From contig JAJEKV010000757.1 in assembly GCA_021234155.1 (NCBI GenBank), positions 31,301 through 95,300 on the forward strand: a stretch of DNA of 64,000 bases, read 5' to 3'. The notes below the pieces were generated by a model. It had not been told where the DNA came from. It ran no database searches and saw only the letters and a list, made by a program, of their open reading frames with translations. The DNA comes from Isoetes taiwanensis. Taxonomy: Eukaryota; Streptophyta; Lycopodiopsida; Isoetales; Isoetaceae. Shown here in pieces: positions 34,181 through 45,327 of the stretch (its first letter is position 1; every line of letters begins with the position of its first letter). The translations under genes were made by a program, and so were the position numbers.

Positions 34181-35078
34181 GGCAACCCATCGTGCGATAG
34201 CACCTTGTTTTAATTGAAGAACGACAAACTTTATTGAAACTCCAAGCCAAAAGCAAAATACAAATGCAGAGGCGGGAATAAAGTCTCAGAGGATAATCAT
34301 GATCCACTGAGTAGAACCACCAGCCTATGCATAAGACAGCACACTCAAATAGGACTCAAATATCAACTGTCGCTTGGCAGGAGCAAGCGAAGAACAATGG
34401 TAAGCCTTAGCGATTCTAGCTTGTGCATCCTGGAGGACAACTGCAGGAGGAATATCCAAACCGTGAAAGATACACAGTCTTCTGCGCTTCCAGATGGACC
34501 ACAACAACCATCCTGATGCTAAATGAAATGCTTGGCGCCGCAACTTATTCCAAGCATCCGGATAAATAGCCAGAAGCACTTGCTGACTTGTCAATGTCAC
34601 ATGAAAAAGAGAAAGCAGCCAAGACCAAACAAGCTGGAGATGAACACATAAAAAGAAACAATGCTCAATGGTCTCGTCCCTTTGCTTGCAGACAAGGGGC
34701 GAGTGCCGACACTCGAGGATCAAATCGTGGACAAGCACGCGTTCACACGGGGCATCTGTGGAAGAATCGCCACTAAAGCACCGCCACCTTAGGATGGAGT
34801 AGTTTATCCCAAGCCCAAGTCCACATAACGCCTCCAATTAGGAGGTGAAAGTCAAGGGACCACCTAGTGGATGGCGGAAGGATATCACTATTGACAAGCG
34901 GCCTATACATAGAGTTCACAAGCCTATGCTCGTGAACACTCTGGTGGGAAACTCTGGCGGGCTTTTGGATCAAGGCATTCTTGGTCGTTGATTCCCGCCC
35001 TATGATAGGGCATAGCAGGCAAGCAAACTTGTTGGGGAGGGGAGGTGATGGTGGTGGTGGTGGTGGGATGGCGTGCAC
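34181..35078 (-). mobile_element. 3' fragment of a LINE-type retrotransposon, copy 2
   Basis: Minus-strand coding: 35078-34773 ends WTWAWDKLLHPKVAVL, directly continued in another frame by LRWRCF and, from 34837, by the zinc-binding segment with KQRDETIEHCFFLCVHLQLV, then LRRQAFHLASGWLLWSIWKR. It matches the copy at 8.4-9.0 kb in sequence and order, and its 3' terminus (AAGGTGCTATCGCACGATGG on the minus strand, 34185-34210) is the same. The first Cys pair of the zinc motif is damaged (LVCKQ). A (GGT)n run at 35050-35070 encodes the proline tract. It is 5'-truncated and frameshifted. Confidence 0.8.
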
Positions 35079-36033
35079 GATTCAACCTCCTAAGCCGGGC
35101 GTGTTGATAATCCAAGCATTTGTCGAACCTCTTATAACCGATCTCTGACCGCCCAAACCTCTAATAACCCATCTACAGCCTGCCGAACCTCTAATAATCC
35201 ATCTACAGCAAGAACCTCTGATAATCTAGCTATGTGCTAGGGAACTGCTTGGTTGGAGGGGTTTTCGGCGGGAAACCGGCAGCGGCGTTACCCGCTCGTG
35301 GCGTTACCCGACGGAAACCACGAGAACCAGGCTGCTCCCTCACGTGATCCACCGACAGTCAAAAATTCCAGCAACCCCAAAAAGGTATTTTTTTTTTTCT
35401 TTTACTTTCCTCCTTTCCGACCTCAGCTATGGCGAGCTTCCAGAGTTTCGGCGACGGCGATCTTTGGCGTCGGCAAGGTGCTTCCTTCTAAGTCATATTT
35501 TCTGAGCTCCTGGAAGTCAGGGCTCCAGTTTGAGTGAGTTTTGGGTAGATTTGGGGGAGTTTTGGAGCTTCTGTGGTAAATTTTTTTATTTTCTTCTATT
35601 TTTCTTCTGTTCTCCAAGTTTCAAGAATCTGCTTCTAATATCTTTGATTTTTTGTAGGTTTACGATGGTGTGTCTGCAAAAATGGTGCAATCCTGCAAAA
35701 TTTTGTTCTGTATACCCATTTTTCGCCAAGAATCTCGTGGATCTTCTGGTTGCGGTGGTTGCGTACTATAGAGTTGTTAGCAGGGTCGGATATGGAAAAT
35801 GGAGGAGCGCGTATTTGTTTATTATGGATAGTGTTTATTATGGATAGCAGACCTGAGGATATCGCATAGCCCACCAAGAAGGGCGCTGCTGTCCGCTTCC
35901 AGCCTCCTTGCTACTGCTCCATCTTCTTGGCCGATTGATTGGGTATTTTGATTCATCTGGGATTCTTTGTTGGTGTTTGTTGGAGGTCTCCATGAATTTA
36001 TTTCGTCAGCTGCTCCTTGCTGCCTTAATGTCA
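35079..36033. other. Spacer with GC-rich patch, no gene identified
   Basis: 35090-35230 holds three imperfect copies of a ~45-bp unit (GAACCTCTAATAA(C/T)CCATCTACAG...). 35240-35480 is GC-rich with CGGCGGG and CGGCGACGGCG words and might be the 5' exon of a host gene, but I cannot define a reading frame with confidence. Confidence 0.35.
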
Positions 36034-36416
36034 GATCGTCATGAATTCTGTCTGCAATGACTTCTGGAGGCCCAAGCCGTCAGTCATATCCCCCTGGAGT
36101 CTGAGCCCTGGGTAGGACCTCCCTTTGTTGTTATTGTTCATGTTGACGTTGTTGTATATTTGATGATCATGATGTGTTCACCCTTCGAGGTGATTGTATT
36201 GATATACTGTTAGTATATGCTCATGTTTGTTTACTCACGCTTCCGCAGATAGGTCGACCCGATGGGAGACGGGTGAATGACACATCCATTCTTCCCTTGC
36301 TGGCTCATTCCACTGGGAGTGGAGTCAGGTGGATGGCCCCTGTCAGTGTAGCTGCCAGGGGGAAGGCTCCTCCTTCGGATACGATGTGTGCATCGTATAA
36401 GAAGCAGGGGACGTCA
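36034..36416 (+). repeat. 5' LTR, truncated (3' 383 bp only)
   Basis: Aligns with 46567-46942 from GTCATGAATTCTGTCTGCA to GCAGGGGACGTCA. The bases before 36034 do not resemble the 3' LTR, so about 1.2 kb of the LTR, including its TATA box, is missing. Differences from the 3' LTR include CAATGAC/CAGTGAC, GGACCT/GGATCT, GTTCAC/GTTAAC and one G insertion. Confidence 0.92.
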
Positions 36417-36419
36417 GAG

Positions 36420-36431
36420 TGGTATCAGAGC
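36420..36431 (+). promoter_or_regulatory. Primer-binding site, initiator Met-tRNA type
   Basis: TGGTATCAGAGC begins three bases after the LTR-terminal CA. This is the standard plant LTR-retrotransposon PBS, complementary to the 3' end of initiator methionine tRNA, and primes minus-strand DNA synthesis. Confidence 0.95.
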
Positions 36432-36630
36432 ATGATCTTGGTAGGCCAAGATCGAGCACTGACCATTCTCCTTAGGACTAACAGTAGACTTCCAGTCTTG
36501 GGAACAACCTCCCAAGCAAGAACCTCGAAAATTGGGAAAATTTTTTCTCAATTGTAGTGCAGCAATAGGTTAATGCTAAGAGTAGTGATAAGTTTTAGCA
36601 TAAACCCAACCTAACTGCCCAAAAAGGGAT

Positions 36631-37150
36631 GACCCCTCACAGAGTGCGCCCAGGTCACTTAGGATTATATTCCTAAGCGCACAAGACCGACTTTGTGTGA
36701 GTGGTCGTTAATCGATCTATGCCAAAACTTGTCCAAATGCAGAAAGTAAGCACACCATTCGACTCAGCTCACCTTAATCAGTAGGAATTGACCCTTAGTT
36801 TGTAGAAATTGGCCAACCATAGCTCAAATGGAGCCTCACCCCTCACAAAGTGCGCCCAGGCCACTTAGGATTATATTCCTAACTGCCTCTCGCGCACTGT
36901 GTGAGTGGTCGACCCCTAAACTGGGTCAAAACTTATCCAAATGAAGCAAATAAGGGCTCAATATCTGACCTATCTTGACGAGATATGCAGGATTTCACCC
37001 TTAGTTTGCATGTTTGGCACTATCCTCGAACCAAACAAGACCCCACCCCTCACAGAGTGTGCCCAGACCACTTAGGATTACATTCCTAACTGCCTCTCGC
37101 GCACTGTGTGAGTGGTCACATGTAAGTTGTCATAACTTGCACATACTCTC
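36631..37150 (+). repeat. Three ~206-bp tandem repeats in the retrotransposon leader
   Basis: The block CCCCTCACA(G/A)AGTG(C/T)GCCCAG, then CCACTTAGGATTA(T/C)ATTCCTAA, then TGTGTGAGTGGTC begins at 36633, 36839 and 37046, so the period is 206-207 bp. Units 2 and 3 also share ACTGCCTCTCGCGCACTGTG; unit 1 has a diverged version. The repeats lie between the PBS and the first ORF, where packaging or translation signals are expected in such elements. Confidence 0.9.
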
Positions 37151-37286
37151 TCCAATTAGATGAAATTGTTGCCATAGGATCCTTAGAATGCAGTCTTTAG
37201 CATAGTCACCCTGTGAATTGTACACTTAGACCTTAGAATCATAGATAATTCCCAATTTTGAATTTTCCCAAAATTAGGGTTTTGCC

Positions 37287-37294
37287 TATAAATA
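37287..37294 (+). promoter_or_regulatory. Internal TATA-like box upstream of the extra ORF block
   Basis: TATAAATA in the context TTTTGCCTATAAATAGGACC lies 71 bp before the first ATG (37358) of the extra ORF block. The 3' LTR has its own TATATAAG (45581). A second promoter inside the element would give a separate short transcript. It could also be a chance match. Confidence 0.45.
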
Positions 37295-37357
37295 GGACCA
37301 TAGGTGTCATTTGCATCCTACACCCTTGCTCCTCACTCCAAGCCGATTTTTCAGGCC

Positions 37358-38864
37358 ATGGCAACCACTGCATTTAGGCGATGGTACAGCGCCACAGCTC
37401 ATGTGGCCGAGGCCGACGTCAACTCTGTCTTCAATGTCTTTCAGAAGCAGATCGATGTGGAGGCCACCATCAATGCCACCCCCTTCTACCAGGACATTAT
37501 GTCTGAGTTCCATGCTAAGATAGGACCATCCCTAGTAGAGCTCCCACCTTGCATAGGATACTTTGCACCAAATATGGCCCTCAAGGCAGCTCTCCAAGAC
37601 ATACCAAACATAGACAAGTACCTAGAGAACAAAGCAACTCGCCTACCCAATTATATGTCTGTCTCTACCAATAGGAGGAGATACTTCTCTTACAATGCAG
37701 CCGTAGCCATATTCCTATCCCTTCGAGGTCAAACCCAGATAGGAGAACCTTCAGTGCAGCCCTTAGACATAGAGCCAATGGCCATGGCAGCTACAGAAGA
37801 GGAGCAGATGCACCTTGCCTACGACGTGGAGGAGGAAGAAGAAGAAGGACGAGAGTCAGATTCAGAGGACATCGACCTAGCACAGGAGAGGCAATGTGTC
37901 GAAAGCGCCAGATCCGAGAGCTTCAAGAAGGACTCAGAGCAATAAGAAGAGCCCCACCACTGGGACAAGGAATTACAAGCTTGACCCCAGTGATTATACA
38001 AGGAGAGGCATATTTAAGCCTCCATGATATCAAGAATCTTCCCAAGTGCCGAGACAGGGGCTACAGAGTGGATGAATTACTGCATCTCCTACGACAAGAC
38101 CCTGAGCTCGACGACTTCATCGACAGGGAAACTCAAAGACTTTTCCGTCAGCATAAGGGAAGCCAGAACCTACACCGGCCAGACATCCACAGATATCGAA
38201 GCCTACACCAGCATCAGACAGATGATGGCCGAGCAAGAGCTGCCGACGGAAGAAGAGTTCTTGGCGATTCAGGAGCGCATGGGAATCAGAGGAAAGTCAA
38301 CATCAATACTCCTACCGAGCTCATCCGCATCAGCATCAGTATCAGAGAAAAGAAGCATCAACCTCACATCTTCCATTTACAGTGATTACAGGGAGATGGT
38401 GGAAGTGCCGGTTGATGATTACTCTGGAAAGGGCAGCCTTCACTTCAGGCGGAGAAGCAGGGCACGACAAAGCCCTTAGATTCTACCTTCCTTTGCTCTT
38501 GGATGGAAGAATAGCAATGATACACTGCCAGTTCAGCCCACAGGGAGAAGAAGGAGTCTTCATGCTTATCGCCCTCTCTGGAGTTGGAAGTCATGCTCGT
38601 ATGGCCCCAAACATCGACCATGTCATCCTAGTCAAGAGAACGATAGCATTGAGCATCTTCGACTTCGTTCCCTACAGACGGCAGGGCAGATTGGCAGTGA
38701 CTGCAGCCTACACATCGGACAAGAGAATTGAAGACTTGGTGACCGCACTTCAAGGAGGTACGTCCACGAATGTTCTCAGGAACCTAGGGCGAACAATCGG
38801 CACAACCCAAGTGAAGAAATTCCTCGAAGACAACCCAGACTATTTGAAGAAATTCCAGGAGTAA
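37358..38864 (+). pseudogene. Extra coding block upstream of gag, frameshifted, family unknown
   Basis: The first ATG (37358) starts MATTAFRRWYSATAHVAEAD and runs to 37945, ending in a Glu-rich stretch. The reading then appears to continue in the next frame (37894-38130, GEAYLSLHDIKNLPKCRDRG), returns to the first frame (38100-38479, MMAEQELPTEEEFLAIQERM) and ends in the third frame (38382-38864, HARMAPNIDHVILVKRTIAL, FDFVPYRRQGRLAV, LEDNPDYLKKF). The coding-like composition in each window suggests one protein of about 500 residues broken by three indels. Standard chromoviruses have gag first, so this is an additional gene. It might be a captured or virus-derived protein such as a movement or envelope-like factor; I have no motif that proves this. 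Confidence 0.55.
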
Positions 38865-38944
38865 AATTAGAATTGTTTTCAATCATATATGTTTTGAATG
38901 TAAAAATATTATTATAGATATGAATATAAACTATAACCGTAAAT

Positions 38945-41900
38945 ATGTCTCTTTTTACACAATTGTCCCCTCAAATTGTATCATCAAACAACCCATGCAA
39001 CAACCAAAACAAGGAACTAATGATAAGGGTCCAATCTAATGTGCTTGCAGCTAGAGTACCTAAGAATGTTGATGAACAGAGACAACAAGGACATCATGCC
39101 CAAGAGCGTACTCCACCAAGGCGCTTCCAGCCAAGAAACTTGTACCAAGAGTTCAATGCAGCAACACCGGAAGAAGAGCTATCCCAGATCAGATCCGACA
39201 TCCATGAGATAAGGGCATTGCTAGCAGGGGCAACAGCACCAGGAGGGCAAGATCAGAATGTGCCTTTGCCTGAAACACCAGCTGGCCGAACAGTGCAGCA
39301 AAGGAAGAGAAACAGAAGGAGAAGATCTCCTAGTTCGGGGTCCTCCGACTCTAGCTCGGACTCAGACTCGGGATCAGAAGAACATGAAGAAGAGAGACGG
39401 GACCGCCGGGAGGATCCCAACCATGACCGGGGCAGGTCACAATCTGACTACCAGAAGAAGGTTGACTCTGCGCCCAGCAATGTGTGGAAAGCCAGAAAGC
39501 TAGAGCAGTTCTCAGGAGATAACAGATCCAGAATGGAAGCAGAGGCTTGGCTCGACGAGATGAGTGAGTATGGCAACGCCTATGGTATGAAGGACAAGGA
39601 CAAAGGCAGGGTAGCCACAGCAAACTTGAAGGGGGCAGCCAAAATATGATGGAAGGGGTATGTCAAAACACATGGGCTGAGCAGGGACAGTTGCAAGTTC
39701 AAAAAGTTTGCTAAGGCATTCAAGCGACATTATGTGCCAAGGGAACATAAGTGCAACATGATGCAACAGTTCTACAGGTTGCAGCAAGGCAACAAATCAG
39801 TTCAGAAATACACAGAGGAATTCATGAGACTAAGGCTTTATGTGCCAAAGTTAAGTGAAAGGCACGCGGTGGAGGGTTATATTGAAGGGTTGAATGAGGA
39901 GATCCGCAAGCTTGTAAGGGCAATAAACCCCAATACGATGTCAGAAGCAGAATCCAAGGCCGTAAGTTTGCAAGGAACAGGACCGCAAGAGCACGTGCCA
40001 AGGCAACAATATTTCCAGGATAAGGGGAAGGGCACAGGAGGCTATAGCCCAATCCCCAAAGAGAAGAAGCAGGAGTGTATAGAAAAGCAGCTATGTTTCA
40101 GATGCTTCCAGCCAGGGCATAGGACCAACAATTGCCCCTTGGTGATGAATGCGGCACTGGCAGAATTGGGATGGGAGACACCCATCGACGTGGACGAGGA
40201 CGACGCTAGAGACTACATCCAGGGTGAGTGTCATATCTTTGCTGCCATTGACACCGACAATGCCGAAAGTCAGTATCAGGTTATCTCAACAACCGGAAAA
40301 GCAAACTCTAAGTCTTTCATAGTGTTGATAGACACGGGGAGCAGTCATAATTTTGCGTCCCCTAGAATGGTAAACATGTTGAAGTTAAAGCCGTTGAAGT
40401 CCAAGCCCAGGCCAGTGGTGTTAGCTAATGGGGTAGTCAGGCATACAACGGGGAAGAGAATAAACTTCAATGTAGACTTACCAGGCATCAATGTGGCATT
40501 GGGAGCGGAAGTCATGAATATAGGCAAGTATGACCTGATTATAGGAATAGAATACCTTGGTCCAGCAGGAGCACTCATCGATTGTGGGAAACGCAAGGTG
40601 ACCTTAACAACTCCAGAAGGCAAGGTCATCGAGATCACAGGTAAAGAAGTAACCCCAATCATGCAATGCATGAGTAGTGAAAAGTTGCTTAAGTGCATAA
40701 GGAAGCAGCAAGTGGCCTATCTCCTTAAGCTTGAGCTCGAAGATCAAGAGCCGGAGGAAGGCAAAGAGGCCAAAGAGTTGAGTAAGCTCCCCAAGCCTAT
40801 AGCGAAGTTGGTCAAGGAATTTCATGACTTGTTCCCTGACGAGATTAAGCATCTTCCACCCTATAGAGGAGTCGAGTGTGAAATAGCACTTGAACCAGGG
40901 ACGAAGCCAACAAGCAAGGCACCTTATAGAATGTCAACCGAAGAGTTGACAGAGCTAAAGAAGCAACTGCAAGAATTGCTAGACCTAGGGTTCATAAGAC
41001 CTAGCGTCTCTCCCTTCGGAGCGCCTATTCTTTTTGTGAAGAAGAAAGATGGGAGCCTTAGGATGTGCATCGACTACCGCCAGTTAAATAAGCACACCAT
41101 TAAGAATAAGTATGCCTTGCCTAGGTCAGATGACCTAATGGATCAATTGCAAGGAGCGAAGATCTTCTCCAAAATAGATCTCAGATCAGGGTATCATCAG
41201 ATCAGGATCAAAGAAGAAGATATTCACAAGACAGCTTTCAGAACAAGATATGGGCACTATGAGTTCACAGTCATGCCCTGTGGATTGTCCAATGCGCCAG
41301 CAACATTCATGAGGCTGATTAACGACATCTTCCGCGAATTTTTAGACTCCTTCATCATAGTCTTCTTCGATGATATCTTGGTTTATAGCAAATCTATGGA
41401 AGAACATGCCCAACATTTGAAGAAGGTGCTTGAAAAGCTAAGAAGGCATCAACTCTTTGCGAAGTTATCAAAGTGCCACTTCGCGACAGAAAGAGTGGAG
41501 TATTTAGGGCATGTGATCATAGTAGAACGCATTTCCACAGATCCTGCGAAGATCGAAGCCGTGATTGATTGGCCGGCACCAAAAAATATGCATGAAGTAA
41601 GGAGCTTCCTAGGCCTAGCAGGCTATTATAGAAGATTTGTCAAGAACTTTGCCAAGGTAGCAGCGCCATTGACTGATCTCACAAAAGGCGAGAAGATGAA
41701 GGATTGGGCAACTCATTGGCAAAGCAAGGCCCAGAAGGCATTTGACACATTGAAGGAAGCATTGACGATGGCGCCAGTATTGGTCTTGCCAGATCCCACC
41801 AAAGATAAGCTTGTAGCGACAGACGCTAGCAGGATAGCAACAGGTGCAGTCCTCATGCAGGAGGAAAGAGTAGTGGCCTATGATTCCAAGAAGTTGAATG

Positions 41901-42817
41901 ACGCCGAGCAATGCTACCCAACGCATGATCAGGAGCTCCTGGCTATAGTAAGAGCTTTAAGAATTTGGAGGCACTATCTATTGGGAAGAAGATTCCAGCT
42001 GGATACGGATCATCAAAGTCTTCAATACATATTTACACAACCACTCCTCAATTTGAGGCAAAGAAGATGGATGGAATTCCTCGAAGAATATGACTTTGAG
42101 ATAAGTTATAAGCTAGGGAAGCTCAATGTGGTTGCGGATGCCCTTTCTAGGAAGCTTTTGGCAACAGGAATTCATTGTAATGCCATATCAACACTCGTAA
42201 GCGAGTTTGGCAAGAAGATCGAAGAAACATTGCCAACGGACCTCGACTTCAAAGAAGTTTGGGCAAGTCTTTGCAAGGAGGCCAAGACCGACAAGGAAAG
42301 GGAAATGTTCAGGCACTGCAAGGAAGAGGGAAACTTGCTATACCATAAAAACAAATTGTGTGTACCAGAATCTTCACAAGTTAGGAAGCTAATCCTGAAT
42401 GATACACACAATAGTCCCATAGCAGGGCATGCAGGGTTCATGAAGACGTACTTCAAAATTAGACGCAGTTACTTCTGGCCCGGCATGAAGAAGGAAATAG
42501 CAAGGTATATTCGAGAGTGCCAGATATGCCAGCAGACAAAGGCGGAACAGCTTCGAATTCCAGGTGCTTTGGAACCATTGCCTGTGCCAAACGCTAAGTG
42601 GGAGGTAATAAGTATGGACTTTATTACAGGACTCCCAAGAACAACAAGGGGCAAAGATGCCCTGATGGTGGTGGTAGATAAGTTGTCAAAAATGGCACAC
42701 TTTGTGCCGTGCAGGACAACAGATACGGCATTAGACACGGCCAATCTATTTGTTAAGGAGATTTTCAGACTCCATGGCATGCCAAGGGAGATAATTTCAG
42801 TTCTAGAGCCTAGCTGA
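38945..42817 (+). pseudogene. gag-pol polyprotein (gag to integrase core), one in-frame TGA
   Basis: The ATG at 38945 opens gag with a basic/Ser-rich region (RKRNRRRRSPSSGSSDSSSD), then the retrotransposon gag domain (WKARKLEQFSG...). The same frame resumes after TGA 39647-39649; a conserved Trp lies next to it, so TGG to TGA is likely. The zinc knuckle is [14 protein letters not shown] (40100-40140), the protease [24 protein letters not shown] and [10 protein letters not shown] (Phe in the usual Tyr position of YxDD), RNase [15 protein letters not shown] and [11 protein letters not shown]. The integrase has the HHCC finger (HNSPIAGH...CQICQQ) and MDFITGL with the first catalytic Asp. Translation stops at 42815, where the insertion begins, right before the second integrase Asp. 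Confidence 0.93.
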
Positions 42818-43713
42818 ACTCCAACACAAACCAACAACCATCCTCCCCCCTCTTTACTTCAAAATGAAAAATGTACATCATATACTTAGAAACACTGCCA
42901 ACAAAATCCCTCATGCCCACTGGCCTTTTCGGGTGTACAAGTATAATAAAAAACCATGACAAACTCATATAGTGGACTACAAGGTGATAATGAAAAAAGC
43001 TTTAAGCCCGCAACTTCGTTGTTCACAAAACAATGACCCCAACAACATAAGAGTCCATCAAACTCGAGAGGAACATCCACGCATCCTAACAACCGTCCAA
43101 CTCCGCGAGGCGCCTCAAGCCCACAAGGCCATCCATCCAATCACGAGGATAAATGCAACCATGCCAATTGACCCCGATCCGTAACCTGCAAAACCACCAA
43201 ATGCAACATCCACCGGGCATGAGGGCCCTAACCCAAGCACGAGGGCCACCAAATCTCGGCATAAACACCACAACATCCACAACTTGTCTCGCTACCTCGC
43301 ACGAGGGCCAAACTCTCGCTAGTACGAGGACCATCACAACATCCCAAGTCCTTTAATGAACGAAAGACTAGAAAACAAAGGCACGCCAGAAAAAGACTAT
43401 CAATCATGAAAAGAGAATCATTACCAATATCAACACTTGGCACGACGACCACTGATCATTGCACGAGGACTCAAGATGAGCAATCATAAAAGCATGAGAC
43501 TATTGACCAAACAAGGAAACACTTAAGAACTAAAAAGGCCCAAAGAAATGAGAGTGGGAGGGTGGGACAAGCGATCTAAAAAGGAGAGGCTCAAGAACGG
43601 CTGATGGAGAGAAAGGAGGTGGAAATAGACTTAAATACTCTAGAGGGACCACATCAGCTAGCCTCAAGAAGCGGATTTATCTGCTTATCTCGAAACGCAG
43701 ATAAATCATACAT
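42801..43713. mobile_element. ~0.9-kb insertion with terminal inverted repeats inside integrase
   Basis: The integrase reading ...REIIS stops at 42800 and resumes at about 43714 (AGGGACTCCAAGTTC, R-D-S-K-F). Inside, 42801-42817 (TTCTAGAGCCTAGCTGA) and the reverse complement of 43654-43670 (TTCTTGAGGCTAGCTGA) match at 15 of 17 positions. The right terminus is followed by 43 bp containing a perfect 11-bp stem (GATTTATCTGC...GCAGATAAATC, 43674-43708). No transposase frame is present, so it is a non-autonomous DNA element. I cannot name the superfamily because I see no clean target duplication. Confidence 0.7.
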
Positions 43714-44629
43714 AGGGACTCCAAGTTCATGAGTGCCTTTTGGCAGGACCTATTCACCACCATCCAAACGAAGCTTTCGATGAGCACGACATATCATCCC
43801 CAAACAGATGGTCAGACGGAGAGGACGAACAGGATCATCGAAGAATATGTTAAGAAGTTATGTACGGAACAAACAATCTAAGTGGGATGATTTCATCCAC
43901 TTAGTAGAGTTTGCATACAACAGCACCAAGCATGAGTCATCGCAGATGAGTCCTTTTATGATCAACTACGGGTATCAGTGTCTTACCCCGGATACTTGGC
44001 ACAACCCTGTGTCCAAGGTAGAGGTCTCCCAGCAGATGCTTTCAGAGATGCAAGAGTTGGTGGAGGAGGTGAGAGGATACCTCCTAGCAGCAAGAAGTAG
44101 GCAGAAAAGCATCGCCGACAAGCACAGAACAGTAAGGGAATTTGAGGTGGGAGACAAAGTGTGGTTGAAGATCAAGGTCAAGCAGGCCAAGCTCCGCATC
44201 GGCAATTGCAAAAAGCTTGCTCCAAGATGGGCTGGACCTTTCAGGATAGACAAAAGAGTAGGTACCCAATCCTACAAATTAGACCTGCTAGCACATCTCA
44301 AAATCCATAGGGTTTTCCAAGTAAGTCTCCTAAAAAGGCACACTCCTAATCTAGAGGAAGTATTGGAGACAAATGAGTTACTGGAAATGACGGACGATCA
44401 CCTTAAAATCGTCCCGGAAGTCCTTCTTAACAGATCTTATAAGAAGACAAGAAGGTCAAAATTTCTCCAATACCTTGTGAAGTGGAAGCACTTACCAGTG
44501 GAAGATGCTACGTGGGTACTACAAACAGATCTTGAGAAGCAGTACCCCAAGTTCATGGAGCAATGCAAGGGTCGGCTCGTCACCGAAGTAGTCGACACCG
44601 ACACCTTAGGTGAGTGGAAGGTAGATTGA
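43714..44629 (+). pseudogene. Integrase C-terminal half and chromodomain, one frameshift
   Basis: Reads SKFMSAFWQDLFTT, then MSTTYHPQTDGQTERTNRII, which holds the integrase Glu. It then shifts frame near 43845 into MLRSYVRNKQSKWDDFIHLV, so a single-base indel is present. The DNA-binding tail (GDKVWLKIK...LAPRWAGPF) is followed by the chromodomain: FLQYLVKWKHLPVEDATWVL, with the aromatic and acidic cage-type residues of chromovirus chromodomains. In this group the chromodomain is thought to guide integration to heterochromatin. Stop TGA at 44627. Confidence 0.92.
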
Positions 44630-45327
44630 GTGGAAGGTAGATTAAAAAGTCTACTTCCGTCCTACGGAAGTAGACGACCTCGAGAGAAAGGAGGTCATTC
44701 AGGTATGCATTGATAGGAAAGCACCTTTGGTCAATGCCTATTATGGGGAGGACCCTATCCTTCACGTCCAAATACGAGAAGGACACTATCCTCCACGCCA
44801 AAGGCAACTAAAGGTGTAGGCATGAGTGGCATATAGGCATGATAGGGCGCTGTCTCCACGGCCACGATGGAAGAAACATACTTCCTATGCCGGGAGATAT
44901 GCCTTGCATCCATATAATTGTATTTAATGGGTGGTTCCCTTACAACCAGCCCTTATAATTAAACACGTACTGACGTAGTGTTGAACCTGCAGGCCAATAG
45001 GAGATTTGAGCGGCAGAAAGATGGCACTACGAAGACTCGCAACACATAGTTTTGTCATAATGTGTTGTGAGGAGGCGATAAGGAGCATTAATTAGGAAGT
45101 TTTGAACTATAATTGATGATAATGTCGTAAAATTTTGTGAATAATAGATGATGAAGTAGAGGACGGAAGAGCCTCTCACCATAGTACAATTACAATTAAA
45201 ATACTACCTGAGGTGATTGATTATAAGATTGCGTATATATGTTGGATGTGACTGCAGGACATGCAGGTTTCCAAGGTGGGGAGACGCGTGATGCTGAGAA
45301 CAGCATCAAGTCAAGGTGGGGAGAATG
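44630..45327 (+). other. 3' untranslated region and polypurine tract of the retrotransposon
   Basis: Contains a duplicated GAGTGGAAGGTAGATT at 44610-44645, then non-coding sequence. The polypurine tract CAAGGTGGGGAGAATG (45313-45327) lies directly against the LTR start. A second, similar tract CCAAGGTGGGGAGACGCG lies at 45270-45287, as if the priming site had been duplicated. Confidence 0.8.

Noticed and set aside
37287-42817. Endogenous caulimovirid
   Set aside because: LTRs, polypurine tract, integrase and chromodomain are all present, so this is a Ty3/gypsy retrotransposon. Only the extra ORF block remains open to a viral origin.
43153-43356. Pro/Thr-rich ORF inside the TIR insertion
   Set aside because: It is a short low-complexity frame in both strands of a non-autonomous element, with no transposase motif.
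42801-43713. Helitron
   Set aside because: A hairpin near one end resembles a Helitron terminus, but there is no TC start with CTRR end at the junctions, and clear terminal inverted repeats point to a TIR element.
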